A stretch of 64,000 nucleotides of DNA from Saccopteryx bilineata (taxonomy: Eukaryota > Chordata > Mammalia > Chiroptera > Emballonuridae): positions 267,323,034 through 267,387,033 of the forward strand of contig NC_089493.1 in NCBI RefSeq assembly GCF_036850765.1, written 5' to 3'. The notes under the pieces are model-generated. The model had not been told where the DNA came from. It saw only the letters and a program-made list of their open reading frames with translations, and made no database searches. Position 1 is the stretch's first letter, and every line of letters begins with the position of its first letter. Shown in pieces: positions 1 through 9,345 of the stretch. Position numbers and translations under genes: made by a program.

Positions 1-850
1 TCCGCGTGCACCATTTCAACTGTTATCCCAGACTCGGTACAGCAATTCAGCAATTTGTGTTTTGTGTCTTGGATATTTTTCATCAAACCCCTCCCAAGAT
101 GTCTACCAAGAGGAAATTGTCTTTGTCTATGCCTCAGCCTGCCAAGAAGGAAAGAAAGGCCATCGATCTCGATACAAAAATGAAGGTAATTAAGCAGTAC
201 GAAGGAGGAAAGAAAGTGAATGTGATTGCACGTGATACGAAGTTATCACACTCGACTGTGTCGACGATTTTGAAAGATAAAGAAAGAATCCGTGAAGCTG
301 TGAAAGGTTCTGCACCCATGCGATCAACAGTTATAACAAAGCAACGAAGTGGGCCCATCCACGAAATGGAGAAATTGCTATATATTTGGATAAAAGATCA
401 AATTCAAAAACGGACACCATTAAGTCTTTTTACTGTGCAGAAGAAGGCGAGAAGTCTATTTCAGACTCTGAAGGAGCGTGCTGGAGAAGATTACAGTCAA
501 GAATTTGTAGCAAGCACTGGCTGGTTCCAGAGATTCAAGAAAAGATTCCAAATGCATAGTGTTCGAGTGACTGGAGAAGCAGCGAATGCGGATGAGGAAG
601 GAGCACGTAAGTTTGTTGGATGTCTAGTAGAACAGATTTTCAATGGTGTAGAGATGATACAAATGGCATAAAATGAACAAAGAAAATTATGTATAACAAT
701 AATGAAAGAAAATTATGATAAAATATGACTTAAAGATTTTTATAACATCATTTCACAGTACTGTACATATAGCTTACTCAACTTACGACCAAATCGTGTT
801 ACGAATGGTCTGTTGGAACCAATCGTGGTTGTAAGTCAAGCACTAGCTGT
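1..850 (+). mobile_element. Tigger-type (pogo) DNA transposon, internally deleted
   Basis: The element runs in from the left edge and ends near GTAAGTCAAGCACTAGCTGTA. The N-terminal half of a pogo-family transposase is intact, and the DDE half is missing between about 640 and 700, where the frame leaves the transposase sequence after EQIFN. This is the usual structure of a non-autonomous Tigger deletion derivative. The 5' end is outside the window. Confidence 0.85.
99..671 (+). pseudogene. Tigger transposase N-terminal fragment (CENP-B-like DNA-binding region)
   Basis: The 190-codon frame starts at the MSTKRK ATG. It contains an N-terminal psq-type helix-turn-helix (about residues 18-70, with AIDLDTKMKVIKQYEGG and STVSTILKDKERI) and a CENP-B-type HTH (about 90-160, with LLYIWIKDQI and STGWFQRFKKRF). 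The catalytic DDE domain is lost, with a foreign tail of about 15 residues before the stop. A frame extending upstream to position 6 is open but not homologous. It has no in-frame stop despite the age of the element, but expression is unknown. Confidence 0.8.
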
Positions 851-853
851 ATA

Positions 854-980
854 AGCAATCAATGAACAACTAAGTGAAGCAATTATGAGTTGACTCTTCT
901 TGTTCCCCCCACATCTCTCTCTCTCTCTCTTCTCTCTGTAAAATCAATCAATAAAAAAAATCTTAAAAAAGAAACAGATC
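854..980 (+). mobile_element. SINE fragment, 5'-truncated S2/S3 tail
   Basis: Only the 3' part is present, from AGCAATCAATGAACAAC through a CT-rich stretch to an A-rich tail. It abuts the Tigger end. Confidence 0.6.
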
Positions 981-1008
981 AATAAGTTGATATTAGAAAT
1001 AAAGAGAT

Positions 1009-1346
1009 GCCTGACCAGGTGGTGGCGCAGTGGCTAGAGTGTCGGACTGGGATGCGGAAGGACCCAGGTTCGAGACCCCAAGGTTGCCAGCTTGAGCACG
1101 GGCTCATCTGGTTTGAGCAAAAAGCTCACCAGCTTGGACCCAAGGTCGCTGGCTCCCGCAAGGAGTTACTCGGTCTGCTGAAGGCCCCGGTCAAGGCACA
1201 TATGAGAAAGCAATCAATGAACAACTAAGGTGTCGCAACGAAAAACTGATGATTGATGCTTCTCATCTCTCTCCATTCCTGTCTGTTTGTCCCTATCTAT
1301 CCCTCTCTCTGACTCTCTCTCTGTCCCTGTAAAAAAAAAAAAAAAG
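1009..1346 (+). mobile_element. SINE S2, full length
   Basis: The head GCCTGACCAGGTGGTGGCGC and the tail of 15 A are both present. The TSD AGAAATAAAGAGA flanks it (about 996-1008 and 1345-1357). Confidence 0.9.
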
Positions 1347-1399
1347 AAATAAAGAGAAAAAATGTTAAAGAAAATTTTAAAATAAGCAAGATATATATA

Positions 1400-1561
1400 T
1401 TTTTAGATTTTATTTATTTGAGGAGCGAGAGAGAGAGAAAGGGGTAGGATCAGAAAGCATCAAATCCTATATGTGCTGTGACCCAGAAAGCCCAGGGTTT
1501 TGAACTGGTGACCTCAGCTTTCCAGGTCAACGCTTTATCTACTGCACCACCACAGGTCAGG
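1400..1561 (-). mobile_element. SINE S3
   Basis: It is in reverse orientation, ending CACCACAGGTCAGGCC, with GA-rich and TTTATTT sequence at the tail side. Confidence 0.85.
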
Positions 1562-1599
1562 CCAAGATATTTCTTTAGTTAGAAATAAAACACGAACTT

Positions 1600-1811
1600 A
1601 CTTTTGGTGGCACAATGGGCTGAGGTTTGATCTGGAATGTTGAGGTCACTGGTTTGAAACTCTGGGTTTGCCTGGTCAAGGCACACATGAGAAGCAACTA
1701 CGAGTTGATGCTTCCCTTTCCAACCTCCTCCACCTACCCCACTTTTCTCTCTCTCTCTCCCCTCTCTAAAAATCAGTGAGTAAAATCTTAAAAAAATAAA
1801 TAAATAAAACA
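1600..1811 (+). mobile_element. SINE S3, diverged
   Basis: The head is degenerate (TTTTGGTGGCACAATGGGCT); GGCACACATGAGAAGCAAC and a CT-rich body follow, then an AATAAATAAAT tail. Confidence 0.8.
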
Positions 1812-1812
1812 T

Positions 1813-1975
1813 GGCTCTGGCTGGATAGCTGGGTTGGTTAGAGAGCTGTCCTGATGCACAAAGGTTGGGGGTTCAGTCCCCAGTTAAGGCACCTACAGGA
1901 ACAGATCGATGTTTCTGTCTCTTTCTTTCTTCTTCTCTCTCTAAAATCAATGAACTAAAAAAAAGAAATGAAATA
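1813..1975 (+). mobile_element. SINE S4
   Basis: The head GCTCTGGCTGGATAGCTGGG, the B-box-like GGTTCAGTCCCC and a CT-rich region ending AAAATCAATGAAC are visible. Confidence 0.85.
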
Positions 1976-2066
1976 TGGACATTTTAATAAGGTATTTGTA
2001 AATAATGTTTTGAATGCTCACTTATTACATCTAATAGTTATGGAACATTTAATTAAGAGTTTATAG

Positions 2067-2440
2067 GCCCTGGCTGGTTGGCTCAGTGGTAGAGCGTCGG
2101 CCTGGCGTGCAGGAGTCCCGGGTTCGATTCCCGGCCAGGGCACACAGGAGAGGTGCCCATCTGCTTCTCCACCCTTCCCCCTCTCCTTCCTCTCTGTCTC
2201 TCTCTTCCCCTCCCACAGCAGAGGCTCCATTGGAGCAAAGATGGCCGGGGCGCTGAGGATGGCTCTGTGGCCTCTGTCTCAGGTGCTAGAATGACTCTGG
2301 ATGCAACAGAGCAACACCCCAGAGGGGCAGAGCGTCGCCCCTGGTGGGCGTGCTGGGTGGATCCTGGTCGGGCGCATGCGGGAGTCTGTCTGACTGCCTC
2401 CCTGTTTCCAAATTCGGAAAAATACAAAAAAAAAAAAAAA
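2067..2440 (+). mobile_element. SINE S1, full length
   Basis: An almost intact copy with A and B boxes and a poly(A) tail. The TSD AAGAGTTTATA occurs at about 2055-2065 and 2441-2451. Confidence 0.92.
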
Positions 2441-2452
2441 AAGAGTTTATAG

Positions 2453-2795
2453 CCTGATCAGGTGGTGGTGCAGTGGATAGAGTGTTGGACTGGGACACAG
2501 AGGACCCAGGTTTGAAACCCTGAGGTTGCTGGCTTGAGCACGGACTCACTGGCTTGAGTGTGGGATCACAGACATGACCTCATGGTCATTGGATTGAGCC
2601 AAAGGTTGCTGGCTTGAGCCCAAGGTCGCTGGCTTGAGCAAGGGGTCACTCACTCTGCTGTAGCCTCCTGGTTAAGGCACATATGGAAAGCAATCAATGA
2701 ATACAAGGTGACACAAGGAAGAATTGATGCTTAGCTTCTCTCTCCTTTCTTGTCTGTCTGTCCCTGTCTCTCTCTGTTTCTGTCACGAAGGAAAA
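2453..2795 (+). mobile_element. SINE S2
   Basis: The head GCCTGATCAGGTGGTGGTGC follows the S1 target duplication directly. Four GCTGGCTTGAGC-type blocks are present. Confidence 0.88.
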
Positions 2796-2898
2796 AGAAT
2801 TTTATAAAGTATCTTCATTTAAATATCTTACCCTCAAATTCCTGAGGGAGCCAGGGAAAATACTATAGAGATTTTACTTTAAATTTTTTTTATTTATT

Positions 2899-3060
2899 GG
2901 CCTTGGCCAGGTTGCTCAGTGGATGAATCATCCTCCTGGCACACCAGTGTCACGGGCTTGATCCCAGGTCAGGACATGTAGGAGAAGCAATGAGTGCACA
3001 ACTAAATAGAAGTAAGTGGGATGGTAAGTCGATGTTTCTCTTTCTTAAATCACTAAAGAA
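2899..3060 (+). mobile_element. SINE S4, diverged
   Basis: The head GGCCTTGGCCAGGTTGCTCA and the B-box-like GGCTTGATCCCAGG are recognisable. The tail is AT-rich. Confidence 0.7.
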
Positions 3061-3265
3061 ATTATTTATTTATTTATTTGGGGGAGAGGGGAGCGAGAGG
3101 AAGAGAAACATCAGTTTATTGTTCCACTTATTCATGCTTTCAATTGGTTGAGTCTTTTTCTTTTTCCCCATTGGTTGAATCTTGTATGTGCCCTGACCGA
3201 GATGAAACCACCAACCTTGGCATATCCAGATGACTCTTCAATCAATTGAACACCTTATCAGGGCC
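3061..3265 (-). mobile_element. SINE S4
   Basis: It reads from TTATTTATTT and GA-rich sequence to CACCTTATCAGGGCC. The word TAGAGATTTTACTTT occurs before the cluster (2866) and after this and the next element, showing serial insertion at one target. Confidence 0.8.
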
Positions 3266-3297
3266 TAGAGATTTTACTTTCTTCTTCTTTTTTTTTC

Positions 3298-3443
3298 CTA
3301 ATAAATTTTTACAAAATTTTATTCATTGACTTTGCAGAGAGAGGAACATTGATCTGTTTCTCTATGTGCCCTGACCGAGGATGGAACTGACAACCTCGTG
3401 CATGGGGTGGATGCTCCACCCAACCAAGCTATCTTGCCAGGGC
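3298..3443 (-). mobile_element. SINE S4
   Basis: It ends CTATCTTGCCAGGGCC and is followed by the third copy of TAGAGATTTTACTTT. Confidence 0.8.
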
Positions 3444-3449
3444 CTAGAG

Positions 3450-3945
3450 ATTTTACTTTTTAAAATTTAAGTTACACAACAACCACAGTGATATTAACAT
3501 AATCCTGAAGAGAAGATTAATGTTCATTTAAATCTGATTAACTCAATAAAAAATGTTTTTTTAAACTGGTGTTACATGAATATTAGGTTTACTGTATAGG
3601 GCAGATGTTTGCACAAAAGGCATAGTAAGAAATGAAAGGTCTATTTAGATCACATCTACATTATTAATTATTGTGAATAAATTATAACTTTGACTTATTT
3701 TTTTTTCCACCTTTGGAAGAGCTCTTTTATCCAGGATTCTAAATATTATGATATTAAGTTACCTAAACAAAAAACAGTGTTTTGGAATGAGTTAAAGAAG
3801 TATGCTTGTCACAATAAATAACAAAGGTATTAATTCCTAGAGTGCAGAAACCATTTAATAGTTAAAGATGTTAGTGTGGCCCTACCCATGTGATGGGAGC
3901 AGGGCATGCAAATCCTAACTGGGAACACTGAGCTAAAAGATCAAA
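3450..3945. other. Unassigned intergenic DNA
   Basis: AT-rich sequence with no open frame, repeat family or RNA gene that I recognise. Confidence 0.6.
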
Positions 3946-3948
3946 CTG

Positions 3949-4125
3949 CTGTCTGCTGTGTCCCAGTAGCTCATTTGGGTGGAGCTAAGGTGGTGGGTTT
4001 GATCTCCAGTCAGGGTGTATACAAGAATCAACCAATAAATGCATAAAGCAGAACAAGTGGATGTATCTCTTCTCTCTCTCTCTCTACCTTCCTTGCTCTC
4101 TAAAATCAATTTTTTAAAATACATA
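3949..4125 (+). mobile_element. SINE S4, diverged
   Basis: CTGTGTCCCAGTAGCTCATT is a degenerate head. The copy ends in a CT-run and AAAATCAATT, a word repeated after the next element. Confidence 0.7.
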
Positions 4126-4162
4126 TATATTTTTAAAAATTCATTTCAATGAGAGAAGGGGG

Positions 4163-4219
<57 letters not shown>

Positions 4220-4310
4220 TTGTTCCTGTATGTGCCCTGACCTGGGATCAAACTGGCAACCTCTACACTTCCAGACAGTGTTCCAACCAACTGAGCTATC
4301 TGGCCAACGC
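4126..4310 (-). mobile_element. SINE S4 with expanded microsatellite
   Basis: A reverse copy ending GAGCTATCTGGCCAACGC, whose GA-rich tail has grown into a TA/GA microsatellite. Confidence 0.8.
4163..4214. repeat. (TA)n(GA)n microsatellite
   Basis: About 11 TA and 15 GA units inside the S4 tail. Confidence 0.9.
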
Positions 4311-4399
4311 TAAAATCAATTAAAAAGAAATTGTTTTAAATAAATAAAATATCAAACTGGTATCTGATAAATTATATATATTTTATTATTTATTTTAAA

Positions 4400-4568
4400 A
4401 AATTTTAACAAATATTTATTTTATTGATTTCAGCAAGGGAGGAAGGGAGAGAGCAGGAGAGAGACAAGAACATCAAGCTGTTCCTGTATGTGCCCTAATC
4501 AGGAATCAAGCTGGTTAACCTGTATGCTTCCAGATGATGCTCTAACCAACTGAGTTATTTGGCCAGGA
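4400..4568 (-). mobile_element. SINE S4
   Basis: It runs from TTTATTTTATTGATTTCAGC to GAGTTATTTGGCCAGGA. Confidence 0.82.
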
Positions 4569-4575
4569 ACTCCAT

Positions 4576-4926
4576 TTTTTGTTGTTGTTTGTTTTTCTGA
4601 AGTGAGAAGTAGGGAGGCAGAGAGACAGACTCCCGCATGCGCCCAACCGGGATCCACCCGGCAAGCTCACTAGGAGGCGCTGCTCTGCCCATCTGGGCCG
4701 TTGCTCCATTGCAACAGGAACCATTCTAGCACCTGAGGTGGAGGCCATGGAGCCATCCTCAGAGCCTGGGCCAACTTTGCTCCAATGAGCCTTGGCTATG
4801 GGAGGGGAAGAGAGAGATAGAAGGGAGAGGGGGAAGGATGGAGAAGTAGATGGGTGCTTCTCCTGTGTGCTCAGGACTTCCACACGCTGGGCTGACACTC
4901 TACCACTGAGCCAGCCAGCCAAGGCC
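4576..4926 (-). mobile_element. SINE S1
   Basis: A reverse copy ending CAGCCAGCCAAGGCC. It sits in the short duplication CTCCATT (about 4571 and 4926). Confidence 0.85.
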
Positions 4927-4929
4927 TCC

Positions 4930-5460
4930 ATTGCTTTTTAAAAGCAGTCAACAAGACTGAAAGTTCAGTCTACGTGAAGATAAATTTGAGTTGGTGGGAG
5001 AGCTCACATTTGGTCTAGATTCATCTCTAGCCTGGCCTAGGCCAGTTTGACCCGGCTTTGGATTCCCAAGTATAGAATAGAATGGAAGTGTCATATTATA
5101 TGGACCCTCATCTTAAGGATTGCATATACTAGGTTAAATATAAACAAGACAAATATTTGGAATAATTTTAAATAACATGCAAGAATTTGCCATCTAAGTG
5201 AGCATAAGTAAAGAGCTGCAAATGTTCTTTCTGCAATCTCAGTCTGGTCTACATACACATCTTATATTGAATGTCTTTCTACACAAAGGAAGTTGAGTGT
5301 GATTTAAACAAAGGAGGGAGGGTTCCATAATATAACATTCCTAAACATAAATGGATAATTTTTTTCTTTCATCTGTTGCTCAACCCAGAAGGTATCAATT
5401 TGATATCTGAGAAAAATAAGTGTCTGTGCTAAGAGATGGTATTCAAAGTAGCTTATGACA
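4930..5460. other. Unassigned intergenic DNA
   Basis: Unique-looking sequence with no supported gene. A 69-codon minus-strand frame at 5304-5513 has no recognisable domain. Confidence 0.6.
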
Positions 5461-5461
5461 G

Positions 5462-5725
5462 CCTGACCTGTGGTGTTGTGATGGGTAGGCATTTGATCTA
5501 TGGAGTATTCCATTTGACCTATGGAGTAGGTTATACGCTCCTACTCCAGGGCTTTTCCTCAACTTTCTTTCTAAATGTCGAGTGTAGACACGCTGAGGTT
5601 ACTGGTTTGAAACCCTGGGCTTGCCTGGCAAAGCACATATGGGAAGCAACTCCTATGAGTTGATGCTTTCTGCTCCTCCCCAACCCCCTCTCTCCTCTTT
5701 CTAAAAAATTGAATCTTAAAAATAA
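5462..5725 (+). mobile_element. SINE S3 interrupted by filler DNA
   Basis: The head GCCTGACCTGTGGTG breaks off near 5478. The body resumes at CTGAGGTTACTGGTTTGAAA (5593). The roughly 115 bp between hold an imperfect 20-bp repeat (TTTGATCTATGGAGT, TTTGACCTATGGAGT) and a copy of sequence found at 7698-7758. Confidence 0.75.
5528..5592 (+). repeat. Dispersed duplicate of promoter-proximal segment, copy 1
   Basis: It matches 7698-7758 in the same orientation, apart from two substitutions and a 4-bp insertion. It lies inside the broken S3 SINE. Confidence 0.85.
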
Positions 5726-5897
5726 AAAGTAGCTTATAACAATGACCTCAACTAACAAAGCATCTCTACCAGTGAGGCGAGGGAGAGATTGGCTAACAAT
5801 TATACCAGTAATGTAGCAACAATTATACCAATAATGGCCAAAATAGTGAGCCAGGCCTTAGGAAAGTATGAAAAAAGCATATTTAATGACTATAGAC

Positions 5898-6155
5898 CAG
5901 CAATTTTCAACTGGTGTGCCACAGGAATTTTTAAAACATGCTATACCTGACTATTTAGTCAGGGCATTGACTTCTTTTCCCTTAGATTATCAAATAAAAA
6001 AATGACAACAGTCAACACAACAATAGCCATCCAGTGTGAATGAATCAAAAATTTGTCACATTGGCTATATATATATATTTTTGGTGGGCTGCACTGCAGA
6101 ATTTTAGTGATTAGTTTATGTGTGCCATGAGATGGGAAAAGGTTGAAAATCACTG
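5898..6155. mobile_element. hAT-type MITE
   Basis: The terminal inverted repeats are CAGCAATTTTCAAC and GTTGAAAATCACTG. They are flanked by CTATAGAC and CTATACAC, an 8-bp TSD with one mismatch. It has no coding capacity. Confidence 0.85.
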
Positions 6156-6163
6156 CTATACAC

Positions 6164-6524
6164 ATACTATAAATTTGAGGGTTACACCCCCCAATAGCAA
6201 TACACCGAGAATATTGCTTGGCCTCCACATACTGTTCAAACCAAACACTGTTCTATATACTGTACTGTTTATTGACCTGAAAGGGCTAGCTTTCTGAGGC
6301 AATTCAAAGCCAGCTAAAGTTTTAGAAATTGTTTTAGGATTTAAGAGTTTCAGGACTGCTTCAACGTCAAAGAAGTTTTGTTCCTGAAGCAGCAAAATTC
6401 CACCCTGAAGCATTAAACAAATTCATAGAAGCAGAGGACTATCTCTTGAACAAATTTTTAATGACAAGGGTGATCTTGACCAAGTGAACTTTTGTCTAAC
6501 TCACTTTTTAACACCCTTCCATGC
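6164..6524. other. Unassigned intergenic DNA
   Basis: It contains an 85-codon minus-strand frame with no recognised domain. It leads into the truncated left side of the second Tigger copy, and an older transposon remnant is possible. Confidence 0.45.
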
Positions 6525-7330
6525 TTTGTCCAGCGTCTCCACACAGTAGACACTCCCGCCCGTGAGTCACTTAGTAGCAGTCTCTGTTATCAGATCGACT
6601 GTCTCAGTATCGCAGTGCTGGTGTTCAAGTAACCTTTTTTTTTTTACTTAATAATGGCCCCAAAGCGCAGGAGTAGTGATGCTGGCAATTCGAATATGCC
6701 AAAGAGAAGCCGCAAAGTGCTTCCTTTAAGTGAAAAGGTGAAAATTCTTGACTTAATAAGGAAAGAAAAAAAATCCTATGCTGAAGTTGCTAAGATCTAC
6801 AATAAGAATGAATCTTCTATCCGTGAAATTGTGAAGAAGGAAAAAGAAATTCGTGCTAGTTTTGCTGTTGCACCTCAAACTGCAAAAGTTACGGCCACAG
6901 TGCGTGATAAATGCTTAGTTAAGATGGAAAAGGCATTAAGTTTGTGGGTGGAAGACATGAACAGAAACTGTGTTCCGGTTGACAGCACTGTGCTGCGCCA
7001 GAAAGCACTGAGACTATATGAAGACTTCAGCAAGGGATCCTCTGAAAGGAGTGACATCAAACCATTTACTGCAAGTAAGGGATGGTTGCACAGATTCAGG
7101 AATAGGTTTGGACTGAGAAATGTAAAAACTACTGCAGAGGCTGTGCCTGCTGTTGAAGAGGCTGCTGCCACATTTCCGGCAGAGTTGAAGTTGATTAAGG
7201 AGGAAGGTATGTATGTATATATAGGGAAAAACAGTACAGTATATATAGGCTTGGTATTATCTGGGTTTTAGGCATTCACAGGGGGGTCTTGACCGGTATT
7301 TCCCGCAGATAAAGGGGTACTTCTATACAT
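6525..7330 (+). mobile_element. Tigger-type DNA transposon, 5'-truncated and internally deleted
   Basis: The leader TTTGTCCAGCG...TCAAGTAACC precedes a transposase ATG at 6654. The right end, from GTATGTATGTATATATAGGG to GCAGATAAAGGGGTACTTCTA, is the family terminus. The middle of the transposase is deleted at about 7200, and the left terminal repeat is not visible. It is the same subfamily as 9878-10823. Confidence 0.85.
6654..7271 (+). pseudogene. Tigger transposase N-terminal fragment with intact frame
   Basis: The 205-codon frame begins MAPKRRSSDAGNSNMPKRSR. It holds a psq HTH (about residues 24-70, LPLSEKVKILDLIRKEKKS and SIREIVKKEKEI) and a CENP-B-type HTH (about 90-160, ALSLWVEDMNRN and ASKGWLHRFRNRFGL). 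It then runs into the deletion scar and ends in element-terminus sequence. The DDE catalytic domain is absent. The frame has no stop or shift over about 185 homologous codons. Confidence 0.82.
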
Positions 7331-7331
7331 C

Positions 7332-7697
7332 AAAAGAACGGCTGTTTGCAAAGTTTTCTTGCCAGCGACACAGGCTGAACACAGGCTGGAAAAGGCGATG
7401 TGGTCGCCACCTACCGAGGAGGGGGAGGGGAAAGGAGAAGGGTGACCTGTGTGGCTTGAATCCCCGTTGGGGAAAAAAAATCACAAAATCACTAGATTTT
7501 GTGATTTATATTAACATCTAAAATCTCTGGGTCAAGTTTTTTTTAAAACTTTTGAGTTTCACTTAAGTATATAAGAATATCTCAGCATTTTCGAAATTCA
7601 AGAGCTAATGAAAGTTGAGAAGCAAAAATAACTGGAATGGGGGATGGGTTTGAGTAAATTTGCGTAGCGGTTGACAGAACAAAACGGGCTACAAACC
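7332..7697. other. Unassigned upstream flank of the promoter
   Basis: AT-rich sequence with no recognised repeat, gene or RNA between the Tigger end and the duplicated segment. Confidence 0.5.
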
Positions 7698-7758
7698 AGG
7701 TTACACGCTCCTACTCCAGGGCTTTTCCTCAACTTTCTAAATGTCGAGAGTAGACACG
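7698..7758 (+). repeat. Dispersed duplicate of promoter-proximal segment, copy 2
   Basis: Partner of 5528-5592, located about 130 bp upstream of the CpG island. It begins AGGTTACACGCTCC and ends AGTAGACACG. It is embedded in non-repeat DNA, so it is the likelier source copy. Confidence 0.85.
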
Positions 7759-8245
7759 TGAGCAAAGCCTCAGGGGGTAAATAAAAACACCAGAGTCCCA
7801 CCCCTCCCCCTTCCAAAGTCCGGGCAAGTCTTTTGAGGCAAGCTTTCAAAACTAACAGCAGTTCTTTGTGTCCCAGAGGGTGTTGCAGGGCGGAGGAAAT
7901 CCCTTGGCGGGGCACGGTGGCCGGCAGGCCGCCCTGGGGCTCCCCGGCCTTTGCCGTGTTCCGCTCTAGCAATTTGCAGGGACTCTCGGGTGCAAGGGTA
8001 AGTGCGAGTCTCGGGCGGCCGCTGAGGTCGGCTGGAGCTTCGCAGGGAGCAGGCTGGAGCCACAACCGGCCTGGATTTTCGGCGCTGTGCCCCACCTCCC
8101 CTCCCCCACCCGGGCGGCCGAACAGGCCCCAGGTGCAGCCATGTTCTCGATCCCACCACCCTGCGCCTCCATTGACAGTCCTTGCCGGAGAGGGCCGGGC
8201 GCCGCTCTCTCCGCGTCCCCGGACTCGGGGTTCGCTAGCGCGGCG

Positions 8246-8264
8246 CTTCCCGGGAGTCGTAGTC
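8246..8264 (-). promoter_or_regulatory. ZNF143/THAP11-type motif, inverted copy
   Basis: The reverse complement reads ACTACGACTCCCGGGAAGC, close to the ACTACAATTCCC core bound by ZNF143 and THAP11 in many TATA-less promoters. It lies about 150 bp upstream of exon 1 and faces the second copy 40 bp downstream. Binding is inferred from the motif only. Confidence 0.5.
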
Positions 8265-8303
8265 CACCACTCCCGCCAACGCGTTATTCCGGACGAATCA
8301 GAA

Positions 8304-8322
8304 ACTACAACTCCCGCTGGGC
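8304..8322 (+). promoter_or_regulatory. ZNF143/THAP11-type motif
   Basis: The plus strand reads ACTACAACTCCCGCTGGGC, a good match to the ACTACAANTCCCAGN core. It sits about 90 bp upstream of the inferred exon 1 start and forms a divergent pair with the site at 8246-8264. Confidence 0.6.
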
Positions 8323-8362
8323 GGTGTCGCGGGTGCGCAAGCGCAGCGAGCCTTCGAGGAAC

Positions 8363-8371
8363 AAAAAAAAA

Positions 8372-8403
<32 letters not shown>

Positions 8404-8414
8404 AGAAAAAAAAA
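8363..8414 (+). repeat. Interrupted A-tract at the GTF2I start site
   Basis: A run of 28 A, then G, 13 A, G and 9 A lies between the promoter motifs and the G-rich start of exon 1. No SINE body is attached, so it is not a SINE tail in its present form. It is probably a length-variable microsatellite and may exclude nucleosomes. Confidence 0.8.
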
Positions 8415-8771
8415 GAGGAGGAGGGTGAGAGAGAAGCTCGGAGAGCAGAGAAAAGGGGCCACCGTTCGCCCCCCCGCCTTCCCGCACGCGCTCTCTAGCC
8501 CCGGTCGCCCGCCTGTCGCGGTTACCCCGGCCTCTCTCTCCGTCCCTTGCGATTGGATCTAGGCGCTGAGCGGGGCCCTGCTGGGGCGGCCATGAGGCGG
8601 TGACAGAAGCTCGCCTGAGACACACGGGCCCCTCGCCCTCTCACCTCCTGCCCGCTAGTCAGCTTGCCTCAGCCCGAGGCTGCTCCGCCGCCGCCGCAGC
8701 TCGCGCACGGCCCACACGCGCTTCCCTTCGGCACCCCTGCCCCGGCGCTGCCTGGAGGCGGCTGCACTCGG
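8415..8771 (+). other. GTF2I: GTF2I exon 1 (5' UTR, non-coding)
   Basis: This GC-rich stretch starts GAGGAGGAGGGTGAGAG and ends at a good donor, CTCGG|GTGAGT, after 8771. Its position and texture match the untranslated first exon expected for GTF2I. The 5' border is an estimate placed just after the A-tract. It contains a very short upstream reading frame at 8592-8603. It contributes no coding sequence, because the TFII-I start codon lies in exon 2. Confidence 0.7.
8592..8603 (+). promoter_or_regulatory. Minimal upstream ORF in exon 1
   Basis: GCCATGAGGCGGTGA encodes Met-Arg-Arg-stop. The ATG is in a moderate context, with C at -3 and A at +4. If exon 1 is used as drawn, ribosomes meet this frame before the TFII-I start codon. 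Confidence 0.45.
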
Positions 8772-9345
8772 GTGAGTCCCTGTCGCCTCATTCCCCGCCT
8801 CAGCTGCCATCGCGAGCAGGGCTTTTGAGACTACACCTTGAGGCCTGCACGGATAGAAGTTTGGGGACCGTCGGTGGCCATGTTGGGGTACCACGACCCC
8901 CCCCCCCAACCCCGGGCCGCCGGCGTTGGGGGTGGGGCAGGAGCAGAAGCGGTCGCGGGGGAGGACACTTGAACGCGCTCGCCTGGATACTCATGGGGGA
9001 GGGGCGCGCGCGCCGGCGTCGCGTGTGTGGGGGGGTCTCACGCGTGAGGCCCCGCTCGCGAGCGAGCCTGCGGGTGCGCATGCCCGACCGCTGATTGGCC
9101 AGCTCCAGCCGTGCGGGTGCGCGCGCGGTGCCAGGCCCGAGCCGTGGGGTCGCGCTTAGTCTGGTGTCTCCGGGGCTGGTGCGCCAGGGCAGCAGACGCG
9201 CCGGATTGGCCGGCGGGCGGCGGGCAGCGGGGGCGGGGTCGGCGCCGCGCTGCCTGGTTACTGCGGCCGGCGGGCGGGCTGGGAAGCGCCGCCCCTCCCG
9301 GTCTTTCCCTGCCTGCGCCCAGGTGGAACCCGGAGTGGGCTTTGT

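Larger units (their letters stand above)
7890..9345 (+). promoter_or_regulatory. GTF2I: CpG island promoter of GTF2I
   Basis: Base composition changes abruptly from AT-rich repeat DNA to a GC-rich, CpG-dense and repeat-free block covering exon 1 and the first 0.6 kb of intron 1. No TATA box is visible near the inferred start, as expected for a housekeeping-type promoter. Visible sites include two inverted ACTACAACTCCC-type motifs (8246-8264 and 8304-8322), an NRF1-like TGCGCATGCCC near 9075 and YY1-like GCCATGTT sequences near 8140 and 8878. The open frames in this block, some near 200 codons on the minus strand, are low-complexity by-products of GC richness. Confidence 0.85.

Noticed and set aside
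7833..8498. A 221-codon frame spanning the promoter and A-tract
   Set aside because: It crosses the inferred transcription start and ends in poly-Lys from the A-tract; coding is not credible.
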